From NCBI GenBank assembly GCA_031556475.1, contig JAVBSY010000052.1:17479-81478 (forward strand): 64,000 nt of DNA, in the 5' to 3' direction. Below, piece by piece: positions 51,901 through 60,859 of the stretch (within the stretch, counting starts at the first letter, position 1; every line of letters begins with the position of its first letter). The notes below the pieces were generated by a model. The model did not search any database. It saw only the letters and a program-made list of their open reading frames with translations, and was not told the DNA's origin. The translations under genes and the position numbers were made by a program. This stretch comes from Azoarcus sp031556475 (lineage in GTDB: Bacteria; Pseudomonadota; Gammaproteobacteria; Burkholderiales; Rhodocyclaceae).

Positions 51901-53961
51901 CCGTGGAAGTGCTCGGGCTGTCTCGAATGCATCGAAGTCTGCGGCCCCGCTGCGCTTGTCGCGCGCGAGCAGGATGCGGTGCTGCTCGACGCATTGCAGC
52001 GCCGCTTCGAGTTCATGAGCGCGACGCCGAACACCTCGCCGCGCTTCTATGAGGACGCGGTGCAGGCCGGCGGCGAGATCAAGCGCCTGATGCTCGATCG
52101 CGACAACTACTACTCGACCACCGGCGGTCATGGCGGCTGTCGCGGCTGTGGCGAGGTCACCGCGATCCGCCTCGTCACCTCGACGAACCATGCGATCGCC
52201 GAGAAGCGCCGCTTCCACCACATCGTGGAACTCGAAGACCTGATCTCGATGCTCAACGCGAAGAAGAATTCGCTCTCGGTCACCGACGGTGCGCGCCGCG
52301 AACGTATCGGCGATCTCATCGCCAGGCTGGAAAAGCGGCTCTACCTGTACGAATCCGGTCCGACCGGCAACGGCCCGGCCGGCGCGGTGATCGCCAATTC
52401 GACCGGCTGTTCGAGCGTGTATGCCTCGACCTTCCCGTTCAACTGCTACACCGATCCGTGGGTCAACAGCCTGTTCCAGGACGCGCAGCCGCTCGCCAAG
52501 GGCATCTTCGAAGGCATCGCGGCACAGCTCGTCGACGACGTGCGCGCCTTGCGCGTCGCACACCTCGAACTCGACGACGTCTACGACCCGGACAAGCACG
52601 GACACGCGTTGCGCTACCTGTCGTGGGAACAATTCACGCCCGAGGAACGCAACCTGCTGCCGACGATCCTGACGATCGGCGGCGACGGCGCGACTTATGA
52701 CATCGGTTTCGGCGCTTTTTCGCGAATCCTCACCAGCGGCACGCCAATCAAGATCCTCGTGCTCAACACCGGCGTATATTCGAACACCGGCGGCCAGGCC
52801 TCGACGGCGAGCTTCATCGGCCAGGATTCGGACCTCTCGCGTTTCGGCAAATCGCACGGTGGCAAGCGCGAGGCACGCAAGGAACTCGGGCTGATCGCCT
52901 CGTTCCACCCGAACGTCTTCGTCTGCCAGGCGAGCACCTCACTGCAGGGCCACTTCCTCAAGAACACGCTGGACTTCCTCAACTGCAGCGACATGCCGGC
53001 GGTGCTCGACGTCTATACGCCGTGCCAGTCCGAGCACGGCATCGCCGACGCGGCCGCCGCGGAGCACAGCCGCCTCGCGGTGGAAAGCCGCATGAACCCG
53101 GTGTTCGTGCACGACCCGCGCCGCGGCGCTTCGCTGCACGAGAAGTTCTCGCTCGACGGCAACCCGGATCCGGACAAGACCTGGACGACGACGACGCTCG
53201 AATACGTCGACGCCGACGGCAAGCTGCAACTGATGGACGTGCCGCTGACGCCGGCGGTCTTCGCCTTCGGTGAGAACCGCTTCAAGAAGCAGTTCCACAG
53301 ACTCTCGGCCGAGGAAGAAGCGAAGGCCGTCGCGGTCGAGGACTACATCGACCTGTCCGCTGCCGCCCGCACCGAACGCGTGCCGTTCATCCATGCGGTC
53401 GACGATGCGAAGCATCTGGTCAAGCTCGGCGTCTCCATGGCGGTCGTCGATCTGGTCGAGGAGCGCCGCCGCTGCTGGCAGATGCTGCAATACCTCGCCG
53501 GCCAGGACATCGCGAGGCTCGAGAGCGGCTACAAGGCCAAGCTCGACGGCCTGATGGCGCAGTACCAGGAATCGGTCCAGCAACGCGAAGCCTCGCTCGA
53601 CGACATCGCCCGCGCGATGTCCGAACTCGCTGCTTCGAGCAAGGCGCAGCCCGGCGTGATCCCGATCATCCCGATCAGTGGCGCCCCGGCCGCGGCGGCG
53701 CCTACAGCCGCCGCCGCGACGGCCACCGCGGCGGTCGTCACGCTCGATCCGGCCGATCAGGACAAGTGCACCGACTGCAAGACCTGTTACCAGGACATCC
53801 CGGAAATCTTCGAGAAGACGCGCGTGGTCATCGGCGGCGAAGCCCGCGACGTGGCGCGGATGATCTCCGGCGTGCTCGATCGGATCGACGTGACGGACGA
53901 GCTCAAGGCCCGCATCAAGCGGGTGGCTGCCAACTGCGACGCGGAGATCATTCACCAATGA
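48982..53961 (+). CDS. Pyruvate:ferredoxin oxidoreductase, single chain, with C-terminal ferredoxin domain
   Basis: Oxidatively decarboxylates pyruvate (or another 2-oxoacid) with CoA to the acyl-CoA, CO2 and reduced ferredoxin. The 1659 residues are about 450 longer than classical PFOR. Order of parts: pyrimidine-binding domain (GYPITPSTE near 32), gamma domain (GGYGTIASGK near 552), a two-cluster ferredoxin domain (CTGCMEC near 847 and CSGCLEC near 976), TPP domain (GGHGGCRGCGE near 1046 and GDGATYDIG near 1234), then a helical region, an Ala/Thr-rich linker near 1570-1590, and a single-cluster ferredoxin-like tail (CTDCKTC near 1595, last Cys in ANCDAEII). ATG 48982 is used; no strong ribosome site is seen. 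Overlaps the next gene by ATGA. Oxygen-sensitive in other organisms. Confidence 0.9.
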   Translation: MTTNFKYPGIPNVIHGNGAVAYVMNHVCGGVIGYPITPSTEIAELFEAARAEGAVNVWGKHPFFFEPEGEHSAQSGALGAALTGGQFISNASSSQGILYALESHFVTVGKKVGGFVLQVAARVVSKHSLNVMAGHDDIYALLSSGYTVLFGSNPQEAADLAAISYRTASLSLIPVANSMDGFSTSHMLCEALMPEPELLHEYLGDPAGRIKAPTLAQEMLYGAKGRVLQLNQYLTQKQADIEPANLEKLRAWLDRNADAVERDGDGAQIAETQSWLPDELHGQWRRQWLNAFEKGTRQLVPALVDVNNPGLTGAVQNQPDFQAGAADHRTHFVSAVPSLVRRAMDEYAELTGRRYRPVQTFMCDDAETVMVGMGSVCDDVEAVVAHLRAQGQKVGLVSIKLLQPFPEAELVAALKGRKAVTVLERSEQTALVSFVMQALFKARENADEMRHPGIPAIDVMPRLTTAIFGLGGHDLQPRHLIAAFKNMQQGSGAPLVYLGSQFFSKNPTPYVAEIQARLKAAYPETELMALETGPNPNLLPPGAFRIRFHSVGGYGTIASGKLLTDILAGVLDLHSKAAPKYGSEKSGAPTNYYITLSPEPIKITNAELEDVEIIISPDHKVFQHTNPLRGLAEGGTFIMQSSLAPEAVWEDLPPQARKAIREKKIRFYIIDAFAVAKKHAPLAVLETRMMGIAFIGAIAGHVDRVLAGTTREAILEKIRQQIGKKFGAKGGKVVDSNMAVIHDGIEAVREVDYNRPEFAQIDAKPAPIMLRNASLSASMCHAGGSGHAGLFDREYYDEMIARPFREGTISEAPVLPGTGLFMPAGSAAAKDKGLFRRTVPEFHAELCTGCMECTLVCPDAAIPNSVHEIHELLITGIGRLSITPSQRETMRGHVYAMVNAIRDIYHRSKDARAFHDVVAEAVSHAGVKDPTLLRNFNALVEAFAGYPVARTRPFFDALEKSGTSGGLYSVTVDPWKCSGCLECIEVCGPAALVAREQDAVLLDALQRRFEFMSATPNTSPRFYEDAVQAGGEIKRLMLDRDNYYSTTGGHGGCRGCGEVTAIRLVTSTNHAIAEKRRFHHIVELEDLISMLNAKKNSLSVTDGARRERIGDLIARLEKRLYLYESGPTGNGPAGAVIANSTGCSSVYASTFPFNCYTDPWVNSLFQDAQPLAKGIFEGIAAQLVDDVRALRVAHLELDDVYDPDKHGHALRYLSWEQFTPEERNLLPTILTIGGDGATYDIGFGAFSRILTSGTPIKILVLNTGVYSNTGGQASTASFIGQDSDLSRFGKSHGGKREARKELGLIASFHPNVFVCQASTSLQGHFLKNTLDFLNCSDMPAVLDVYTPCQSEHGIADAAAAEHSRLAVESRMNPVFVHDPRRGASLHEKFSLDGNPDPDKTWTTTTLEYVDADGKLQLMDVPLTPAVFAFGENRFKKQFHRLSAEEEAKAVAVEDYIDLSAAARTERVPFIHAVDDAKHLVKLGVSMAVVDLVEERRRCWQMLQYLAGQDIARLESGYKAKLDGLMAQYQESVQQREASLDDIARAMSELAASSKAQPGVIPIIPISGAPAAAAPTAAAATATAAVVTLDPADQDKCTDCKTCYQDIPEIFEKTRVVIGGEARDVARMISGVLDRIDVTDELKARIKRVAANCDAEIIHQ

Positions 53962-56804
53962 GCACGAACATCAACCGTCCGGACAAGGACAACCTGGTGC
54001 AGCGCTACATGGCGGCAAGCGCCACGCTCGACGCCACGGCCGCGCAGGTCGAAGCACTCGAACAGACCGAAGCGGTCGGTACCTTCCACAGGCAGATGGC
54101 GCTGCTGCAGCGGCGGCTCCTCGACGACCCGCGTGCATTCCGCGAGATGTTCATCGCCGACGGCTCGAACGCGATCGTGTGGGAATTCCAGCAGGAGGAG
54201 CTCAGCCCCGAGTTCGTCCGCAAGCTGTGGGATCTCATGCTGCGCAACGATGCCGCGAGCCAGATGCTGATGCGCTTCGTGTGGGACGTGCCGCTCAAGC
54301 TCAAGCGCAAGTTCATCCGCGCGATCGACGAGCATTTATCCGACCGCTATCCGATGTTCAAGGGCCTCTCGGAAGGCTGGCCGGCGGAGAACCGCATCCC
54401 GCCCTTCGTGCGCGGCGCCGAGGAGCGCTCGAAAGACTTCGAACTCGTCAACACCGGCTATCTCGGCTACATGGCGCAGGGATACACGGCGCGCGAGGTC
54501 GAGATGTTCGTCTGGCTCGAAGCGTTGCGCGACAAGCAGTGCGAGGACGCGCCCTGCGAACTCGGCGCCTGCGAGGAAGATTCCCAGGAACGCACGAAGG
54601 GCGGCTGCCCGGTCAAGATCCACATCCCGCAGATGCTGCGGCTGCTCGGCGAGGGCCGCTTCCGCGAGGCGATGGAGATCATCGAGAACTGCAATCCGCT
54701 ACCCAACGTGACTGGCCGCGTCTGCCCGCAGGAACTGCAATGCCAGGGCGTGTGCACCCACAACAAGATGCCGATCGAGATCGGCCAACTGGAGTGGTAC
54801 CTGCCGCAGCGCGCCAAGCTCGTCGATCCCGACAACGCGAAGACGCGCTTCGCCGATTTCCCCGCCCCGTGGAAGACGGCCGCCAAGCCGCCGATCGCGG
54901 TCGTCGGTTCCGGCCCCTCGGGCCTCATCAACGCCTACCTGCTCGCCGCCGAAGGCTATCCGGTCACAATATTCGAGGCTTTCCACGAACTCGGTGGCGT
55001 GCTGCGCTACGGCATCCCCGAGTTCCGCCTGCCGAATGAACTGATCGACGACGTCGTCGAGAAGATCAAGCTGCTCGGCGGCAGGTTCGTCACCAAGTTC
55101 ATCGTTGGCAAGACCGCCACGCTCGAAGACCTCAAGCACGCCGGCTTCGCAAAGATCTTCGTCGGTTCCGGCGCCGGCCTGCCGCGCTTCATGAACGTGC
55201 CCGGTGAGCACCTCGTCAACATCATGTCGGCCAACGAGTTCCTGACCCGCGTGAACCTGATGCAGGGCCACAGGGGCTTCGAGACGCCGCTGCCCCATGT
55301 GAAGGACAAGCGCGTGATCGTCATCGGTGGTGGCAACACCGCGATGGACGCCGCGCGTACCGCGCGACGCCTGGGCGGTAACGTGACGATCGTCTATCGC
55401 CGCACGCAGGCAGAAATGCCGGCGCGCGTCGAAGAGCTCCACCATGCGCTCGAAGAAGGCATCGCGCTCAAGGTGCTGCGCTCGCCGTGCGAGTTCACTG
55501 GCGACGACAAGACGCATTTCGTGCGCCAGGCGATTCTGGACGTGATCGAACTCGGCGCGCCGGACGCCTCGGGCCGCCGCAGCCCGGTCGTCACCGGCCG
55601 AAAGGAACCGATGGACGTCGACCTCGTGATCATGGCGCTCGGCAACTCGCCAAACCCGATCATCAAGGATTCCGAGCCGAACCTGCGCACGACCAAATGG
55701 GGCACGATCGATCTGCCCAAGGGCTCGCAGGAGACCTCGATCGCAGGCGTATATTCCGGCGGCGACGCTTCACGCGGCGGTTCCACCGCGATCAACGCGG
55801 CCGGCGACGGGCAGGCCGCGGCGCGCGAGATCGTGGGGCTTGGCAGCAACCTGCCGCCCGAACAGATACGCCGGATGGTCGCGAGCGCCGAGGCGTATTC
55901 GCTGATCGGTGAAGAGCCGCAGAAGATCCTCGAGAAGATCGAACTCGCCGGCGGTATCGTCGAGTTCATCGTCCATTCGCCCTTGATCGCGCGCGCCGCG
56001 CGCGCCGGCCAGTTCGTCCGCGTGCTGCCGTGGGTCGGCGGCGAGCTGATCCCGCTCACGCTCGCCGACTGGGACGCCGAAGCCGGCACGATCTGCCTCG
56101 TGATCCAGGGCGTGGGCGCAAGCTCTATCCTGATGAACAAGATGCAGGTCGGTGAAGCCTTTGCCGGCATCGCGGGACCGCTCGGCTTGCCGAGCGCACT
56201 GCACCGCTACGAAGGCAGGAAGACCGTCGTGTTCACCGCGGGCGGCGTCGGTCTGCCGCCGGTATACCCGATCATGCGCGAACACCTGCGCATGGGTAAC
56301 CACGTCACGCTGATCTCCGGCTTCCGCACCGCCGATCTGCAGTTCTGGACCGAGGAGAATGGCCGCGTCGACAAGCTGCACGCCGAGTTTCCCGGCCTCC
56401 TCGACGTGATCTACACGAGCAACGACGGCAGCTTCGGCATCAAGGGCTTCGTCACCGGCCCGCTGGAGGAAATCCTCAAGGCCGGCAAGACCAAGGACGG
56501 CCGCGAGATCGCCGAAGTCGTCACGATCGGCCCGCCGCTGATGATGCGCGCCACCTGCGACCTCACGCGTCCCTACGACGTGAAGACGGTCGCGAGTCTC
56601 AACTCGATCATGGTCGATGCTACCGGCATGTGCGGCGCGTGCATGGTGCCGGTCAATGTCGAAGGCAGGCTCGTGCGCAAGCACGCGTGCGTCGACGGCC
56701 CCGAAATCGACGGCCACACGATCGACTGGGACAAGTTCCTGCCAAGGTTCAACCAGTTCAAGCCGCAGGAGCAGGCGAGCATGGAGAAGCGTGGGTTGGG
56801 TTGA
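53958..56804 (+). CDS. One-chain Nfn-like NAD(P)H:ferredoxin oxidoreductase with extra N-terminal domain
   Basis: Predicted flavoprotein of 948 residues that would pass electrons between ferredoxin and NAD(P)H. Residues 1-190 are a helical domain I do not recognise. Next comes a Fer4_20 iron-sulfur domain (CELGAC near 199, VCPQELQCQGVC near 253), a GltD/NfnL-like domain (FAD site GSGPSG near 317, NAD(P) site GGGNTAMDAAR near 456), and an NfnS-like ferredoxin-NADP reductase domain from about 657, with a 2Fe-2S site (MCGAC near 890 and HACVDGPEIDGH). In typical Nfn the large and small subunits are separate. The ATGA overlap with PFOR implies coupled synthesis. Confidence 0.85.
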   Translation: MSTNINRPDKDNLVQRYMAASATLDATAAQVEALEQTEAVGTFHRQMALLQRRLLDDPRAFREMFIADGSNAIVWEFQQEELSPEFVRKLWDLMLRNDAASQMLMRFVWDVPLKLKRKFIRAIDEHLSDRYPMFKGLSEGWPAENRIPPFVRGAEERSKDFELVNTGYLGYMAQGYTAREVEMFVWLEALRDKQCEDAPCELGACEEDSQERTKGGCPVKIHIPQMLRLLGEGRFREAMEIIENCNPLPNVTGRVCPQELQCQGVCTHNKMPIEIGQLEWYLPQRAKLVDPDNAKTRFADFPAPWKTAAKPPIAVVGSGPSGLINAYLLAAEGYPVTIFEAFHELGGVLRYGIPEFRLPNELIDDVVEKIKLLGGRFVTKFIVGKTATLEDLKHAGFAKIFVGSGAGLPRFMNVPGEHLVNIMSANEFLTRVNLMQGHRGFETPLPHVKDKRVIVIGGGNTAMDAARTARRLGGNVTIVYRRTQAEMPARVEELHHALEEGIALKVLRSPCEFTGDDKTHFVRQAILDVIELGAPDASGRRSPVVTGRKEPMDVDLVIMALGNSPNPIIKDSEPNLRTTKWGTIDLPKGSQETSIAGVYSGGDASRGGSTAINAAGDGQAAAREIVGLGSNLPPEQIRRMVASAEAYSLIGEEPQKILEKIELAGGIVEFIVHSPLIARAARAGQFVRVLPWVGGELIPLTLADWDAEAGTICLVIQGVGASSILMNKMQVGEAFAGIAGPLGLPSALHRYEGRKTVVFTAGGVGLPPVYPIMREHLRMGNHVTLISGFRTADLQFWTEENGRVDKLHAEFPGLLDVIYTSNDGSFGIKGFVTGPLEEILKAGKTKDGREIAEVVTIGPPLMMRATCDLTRPYDVKTVASLNSIMVDATGMCGACMVPVNVEGRLVRKHACVDGPEIDGHTIDWDKFLPRFNQFKPQEQASMEKRGLG

Positions 56805-56815
56805 TCCATTCCAGG

Positions 56816-56846
56816 CAAAACGAGAGGCAACTTCTGTTGCCTCTCG
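56816..56846 (-). terminator. Terminator between the convergent PFOR and nrd operons
   Basis: A perfect 11-bp stem, CGAGAGGCAAC (56821-56831) with GTTGCCTCTCG (56836-56846), has a 4-base loop. On the minus strand it is followed by TTTTG, so it best terminates nrdA-nrdB; it can also slow read-through from the PFOR operon, whose stop is 16 bases away. Confidence 0.8.
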
Positions 56847-56894
56847 GCCCGCTCGGACACCCCCGGACCATGGTACCGGTTTGGGGCTAGGTGT

Positions 56895-57980
56895 TTAGTC
56901 CCACGCCAAGGCCCCGCCAGTCTGGTATTCGGTGACCCGCGTCTCGAAGAAATTCTTCTCCTTGCGCAGATTCACCTGCTCGTCCAGCCAGGGCAGCACA
57001 TTGGGGGCACCGGGGTAGGGTTCCACCATGCCGAGTTGGCGGGCGCGGCGGTTGGCGATGTGGCGGAACTGGCCGATGTGCAGATCGGCCGAGTAGCCGA
57101 GGATGGGTTCGCGCAGCACATAGCGCGCATAGGCGGCTTCGACTGCCTCGCATTCCTCCCATAGGGCGGCGACGGCGGCAGGGTCGAGCTGAAGATTTTC
57201 TTCCGCCAGCAGTTGGCGCACGACGCGGATGCCGAAACCGCAGTGCAGCACTTCGTCGCGCATGATGTACTGCAACTGCTCGGCGGTACCCTTCATGAGG
57301 CCGCGCCGCTGCAACGCGAAGATCGGCGAAAAACCGTTGTAGAACCAGCAGCCTTCGAATACGGCGGCGAAGAAGATGTAGGACAGCGCGAAGGCATGCA
57401 GATTGTCCCGGTCCGTGAGGTCCAGGTCGGAGTGCAGGATGTGTTCCAGCCGCCGGTTGGACAGCGCGATCTTGCCGTGGATTTCCGGCACGACGCGGTA
57501 GCGGTTGTAGATTTCTCCCTGGTCGAGATTGAGCGTTTCGATGCAGTGCTGGTAGGTCCAGGTGTGCAACGCCTCCTCGTAGACCTGCCGCGCCTGGTAG
57601 ATCTGCAATTCCGGGGCGCTCATCTTCTCCATCACCGCCAGGCCGATATTGCGCATGGCGAGTATGTCGGAGGTCGTCAGGTAGGCCAGCACGTTCTCGA
57701 ACACATGGCGCTCGGCGGGCGTGAGCTTGTGGTGATAGTCGTGCACGTCCTGGGCCATGTTGATTTCCAGCGGCGTCCAGTGGTTGCGGTTGGCCTTGAG
57801 GAAATATTCCCACGCCCAGGGGTACTTGAAGGGCGCAAGCTGGTTGATGTCGGCATGGCCATTGACGACACGCTTGTCGGCGGCGGCGACAGGCGCCAGG
57901 GCGGCCGGCCTCGGCGGGGTCATCGACGAGGCATTGGTCGAAACAGGCGATGGTTCGTCGAAGCTCAAGGTCGGATTCAT
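56895..57980 (-). CDS. nrdB: Class Ia ribonucleotide reductase, beta subunit
   Basis: Makes and stores the tyrosyl radical for deoxynucleotide synthesis; needs O2 and a di-iron centre. Metal ligands line up with E. coli NrdB at identical spacing: Asp105 (TTSD), Glu136 and His139 (YEEALH), and the radical tyrosine Tyr143 (WTYQH); later ligands lie in FEGCWF and DEVLHCGFG. The 361 residues include about 45 extra at the N-terminus. ATG 57980 overlaps the nrdA stop. The downstream terminator lies after the stop. Confidence 0.95.
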   Translation of the reverse strand: MNPTLSFDEPSPVSTNASSMTPPRPAALAPVAAADKRVVNGHADINQLAPFKYPWAWEYFLKANRNHWTPLEINMAQDVHDYHHKLTPAERHVFENVLAYLTTSDILAMRNIGLAVMEKMSAPELQIYQARQVYEEALHTWTYQHCIETLNLDQGEIYNRYRVVPEIHGKIALSNRRLEHILHSDLDLTDRDNLHAFALSYIFFAAVFEGCWFYNGFSPIFALQRRGLMKGTAEQLQYIMRDEVLHCGFGIRVVRQLLAEENLQLDPAAVAALWEECEAVEAAYARYVLREPILGYSADLHIGQFRHIANRRARQLGMVEPYPGAPNVLPWLDEQVNLRKEKNFFETRVTEYQTGGALAWD

Positions 57981-60697
57981 TGGCAGGCCTCGCAGTCGGG
58001 GTTGTCGATGGAGCAGAACCTGGGTTCGGACTCGGCATAGGCCGCATCGACCGATTTCTCGGCCTGGGAAGCGCCCAGGGTGCGCAGGTAATAGGTGGTC
58101 TTGAGGCCGCGCTGCCACGCAAGTCTGTAGAGTCCGTCCAGTTGGCGCCCCGAAGGCGTCGCCACGTACAGGTTGAGCGACTGCGCCTGATCGATCCACT
58201 TCTGCCGGCGCGCTGCCGCCTCGACCAGCCAGACCGGGTCGATCTCGAAGGCAGTGGCATGCACGCGCTTGATCTCCTCTGGCACACGCTCGATCTTCTG
58301 CAGCGAGCCGTCGAAATACTTCAGGTCGGCGAGCATCACTTCGTCCCACAGGCCGAGTTGCTTCAAGTCCTGCGCCAGGGTTTCGTTGACTACCGTGAAT
58401 TCGCCGGAGAGGTTCGATTTCACGTAGAGGTTCTGATAGACCGGCTCGATGGAAGCCGAAACGCCGACGATGTTGGAAATCGTCGCGGTCGGCGCGATGG
58501 CAATGCAGTTGGAATTACGTATGCCATGACGGTGGATGTACTCGCGCAACGCTTCCCAGTCCTGTGTGGTCTCGCCGATGGGTACCTCCAGGTTGCCGCC
58601 GCGCTCCTGCGCGAGGCGAGCCACGGTGTCGGGCGGCAGGATGCCCTGGGACCAGTCACTCCCCTCGTAGCTTGGGTAGCGTCCCCGCTCCCGGGCGAGT
58701 TCCGACGAGGCCAGGTAGGCCCAGTAACAAACGGCTTCCATCGAACGATCGGCGAAATCGACAGCTTCATTACTCGCGTATGGAATACGCATAGTAGCCA
58801 GGCAATCCGAAAAGCCCATCAGACCCAGGCCCACCGGACGGTGGCGCAGGTTGGCGGTGCGTGCCTTCGGGCTGGCGTAATAATTGAGATCGATGACGTT
58901 GTCCAGCATACGGATGGCCGTGCGGACCGTACGGCGCAGCTTATCCTGGTCGATCCCGCCTTCCTTGAGGTGGGCGGCCAGATTCACCGAACCCAGGTTG
59001 CACACCGCCGTCTCGGTTGCGGAGGTGTTGAGGGTGATCTCGGTGCACAGATTCGAGCTGTGCACGACACCGGCATGGCGCTGGGGCGAGCGGATGTTGC
59101 AGGCATCCTTGAAGGTGATCCACGGATGCCCGGTCTCGAACAGCATGCCGAGCATCTTGCGCCAGAGCTGCACCGCAGGTATCTGTTTGAAGAGCCTGAT
59201 CTCCCCGCGGGTTACTTTCTCCTCATGGGCAATGTAGGCCGCCTCGAACTCGCTGCCGTATTTGTCGTGCAGGTCGGGAACGTCCGAAGGCGAAAACAGC
59301 GTCCAGGGTCCGTCCTCGACGACCCGTTTCATGAACAGATCGGGAATCCAGTGGGCCGTGTTCATGTCGTGGCAGCGGCGCCGCTCATCGCCCGTATTCT
59401 TGCGCAGTTCGAGAAACTCCTCGATGTCGAGATGCCAGGTTTCGAGATAGGCGCACACCGCGCCCTTGCGCTTGCCGCCCTGGTTGACCGCCACGGCGGT
59501 ATCGTTGGCCACCTTCAGAAAAGGGATCACGCCCTGGCTCTTGCCGTTGGTGCCGCGAATGAGGGCGCCCAGCGCACGCACCTGTGTCCAGTCGTTGCCC
59601 AGGCCGCCGGCGTACTTCTGCAGCAGGGCGTTTTCACGGATCGCAAGGAAGATGCCGTCCAGATCGTCACTTACCGTGGTGAGGTAGCAGGAGGAAAGCT
59701 GCGAATGGCGCGTGCCGCTGTTGAACAGCGTCGGCGTCGAGCACATGAATTCGAACGACGACAGTAGGTTGTAGAACTCGATCGCGCGGGGCTCGCGCTC
59801 CACCTCATCGAGGGCGAGGCCCATCGCCACGCGCAGGAAGAACACCTGCGGCGTCTCGATGCGGCGTTCGTCGATGTGCAGGAAGTAGCGGTCGTAGAGC
59901 GTTTGCAGGCCAAGATAGCCGAACAACCGGTCCCGCTCGGGCTTCAAGGCGGCAGCCAGCACCGCCAGATCGAACTCGGCCATGCGCGGATCGAGCAGGC
60001 CCGCCTCCACACCCAGGCGCACGAAGCGCGGGAAGTAGTCGGCCTGGGAGGCGCCGGCCGTGCCCAACACCTCGCGCTCGATGGCCTGCAACTGAAGCCG
60101 GGCGGCGACGTGGCTGTAGGCTGGCTCGCGTTCGATCAGCGTGCGTGCGGCGAGCACCAGGGCGTGATGCACCTCGGCTGCCGGCACGCCGTTGTAGAGG
60201 TTGCGCAGGGCATGATCCACCACGTCCCGCGCGACGACATCGCTCAGCCCGGCGCAGGCGGATTCCACCGCCACGGCAAGGGCGGCGATATCGAGAAGGC
60301 GGCGTTCCTCGCCATCCTGCACGTACAGCACCGTGCCGCCCGCGGGCATCGCGGCGGCACGCTCGGCGGCGCGCTTTTCGCGATAGAGCACATAGGCCTT
60401 GGCGATGTCGTGGCAGCCCGCGCGCATCAGCGCGAGTTCGACCTGATCCTGGACATCTTCGATGTGCACCGTGCCACCATCGGGCAGGCGGCGCACCAGC
60501 GCCCGGCACACCGTATCGGTCAGGCGCGGAACGAGATCGCGCACACGACTGGACGTGCCCGCCTCGCCGCCCTGCACGGCGAGGAAGGCCTTGGTCATGG
60601 CGACGGCGATCTTGTCGGGATTGAACTCCGCGAGATTGCCGTTGCGGCGGATGATCTGGAACTGGGTGTAGGTGACTTCATCGGGTGCGCGGTCCAT
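57977..60697 (-). CDS. nrdA: Class Ia ribonucleotide reductase, alpha subunit
   Basis: Catalytic subunit that reduces ribonucleoside diphosphates. The 906 residues begin with an ATP-cone (about 12-105, RRNGNLAEFNPDKIAVAMTK) for overall dATP inhibition. The core has NLCTEITLNTSATETAVCNL (active-site Asn, Cys and Glu) followed by GSVNLAAH. The C-terminus ends DNPDCEACQ, carrying the swinging-arm cysteines. ATG 60697 has GGAGGAAT about 7 bases upstream. It is read from a promoter followed by a cobalamin riboswitch, which places this B12-independent enzyme under B12 repression. Confidence 0.95.
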   Translation of the reverse strand: MDRAPDEVTYTQFQIIRRNGNLAEFNPDKIAVAMTKAFLAVQGGEAGTSSRVRDLVPRLTDTVCRALVRRLPDGGTVHIEDVQDQVELALMRAGCHDIAKAYVLYREKRAAERAAAMPAGGTVLYVQDGEERRLLDIAALAVAVESACAGLSDVVARDVVDHALRNLYNGVPAAEVHHALVLAARTLIEREPAYSHVAARLQLQAIEREVLGTAGASQADYFPRFVRLGVEAGLLDPRMAEFDLAVLAAALKPERDRLFGYLGLQTLYDRYFLHIDERRIETPQVFFLRVAMGLALDEVEREPRAIEFYNLLSSFEFMCSTPTLFNSGTRHSQLSSCYLTTVSDDLDGIFLAIRENALLQKYAGGLGNDWTQVRALGALIRGTNGKSQGVIPFLKVANDTAVAVNQGGKRKGAVCAYLETWHLDIEEFLELRKNTGDERRRCHDMNTAHWIPDLFMKRVVEDGPWTLFSPSDVPDLHDKYGSEFEAAYIAHEEKVTRGEIRLFKQIPAVQLWRKMLGMLFETGHPWITFKDACNIRSPQRHAGVVHSSNLCTEITLNTSATETAVCNLGSVNLAAHLKEGGIDQDKLRRTVRTAIRMLDNVIDLNYYASPKARTANLRHRPVGLGLMGFSDCLATMRIPYASNEAVDFADRSMEAVCYWAYLASSELARERGRYPSYEGSDWSQGILPPDTVARLAQERGGNLEVPIGETTQDWEALREYIHRHGIRNSNCIAIAPTATISNIVGVSASIEPVYQNLYVKSNLSGEFTVVNETLAQDLKQLGLWDEVMLADLKYFDGSLQKIERVPEEIKRVHATAFEIDPVWLVEAAARRQKWIDQAQSLNLYVATPSGRQLDGLYRLAWQRGLKTTYYLRTLGASQAEKSVDAAYAESEPRFCSIDNPDCEACQ

Positions 60698-60859
60698 GCC
60701 GGGATTCCTCCGAGCGCTGCCTGGGGAAATCCGGGTATGGCATGGCCGAACGCACGCGGACATCGGCGATGCCCGGAGTACGCAAAGAAACCGATCCTGG
60801 GAAGATCTTCATTTCTCCTGCCAGGGACACCCCGCCCCAAACAATCGAGTGACGAATGT

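Noticed and set aside
57950..59767. Open frame of 605 codons antisense to nrdA
   Set aside because: Opposite a clear ribonucleotide reductase gene, with no recognisable domain.
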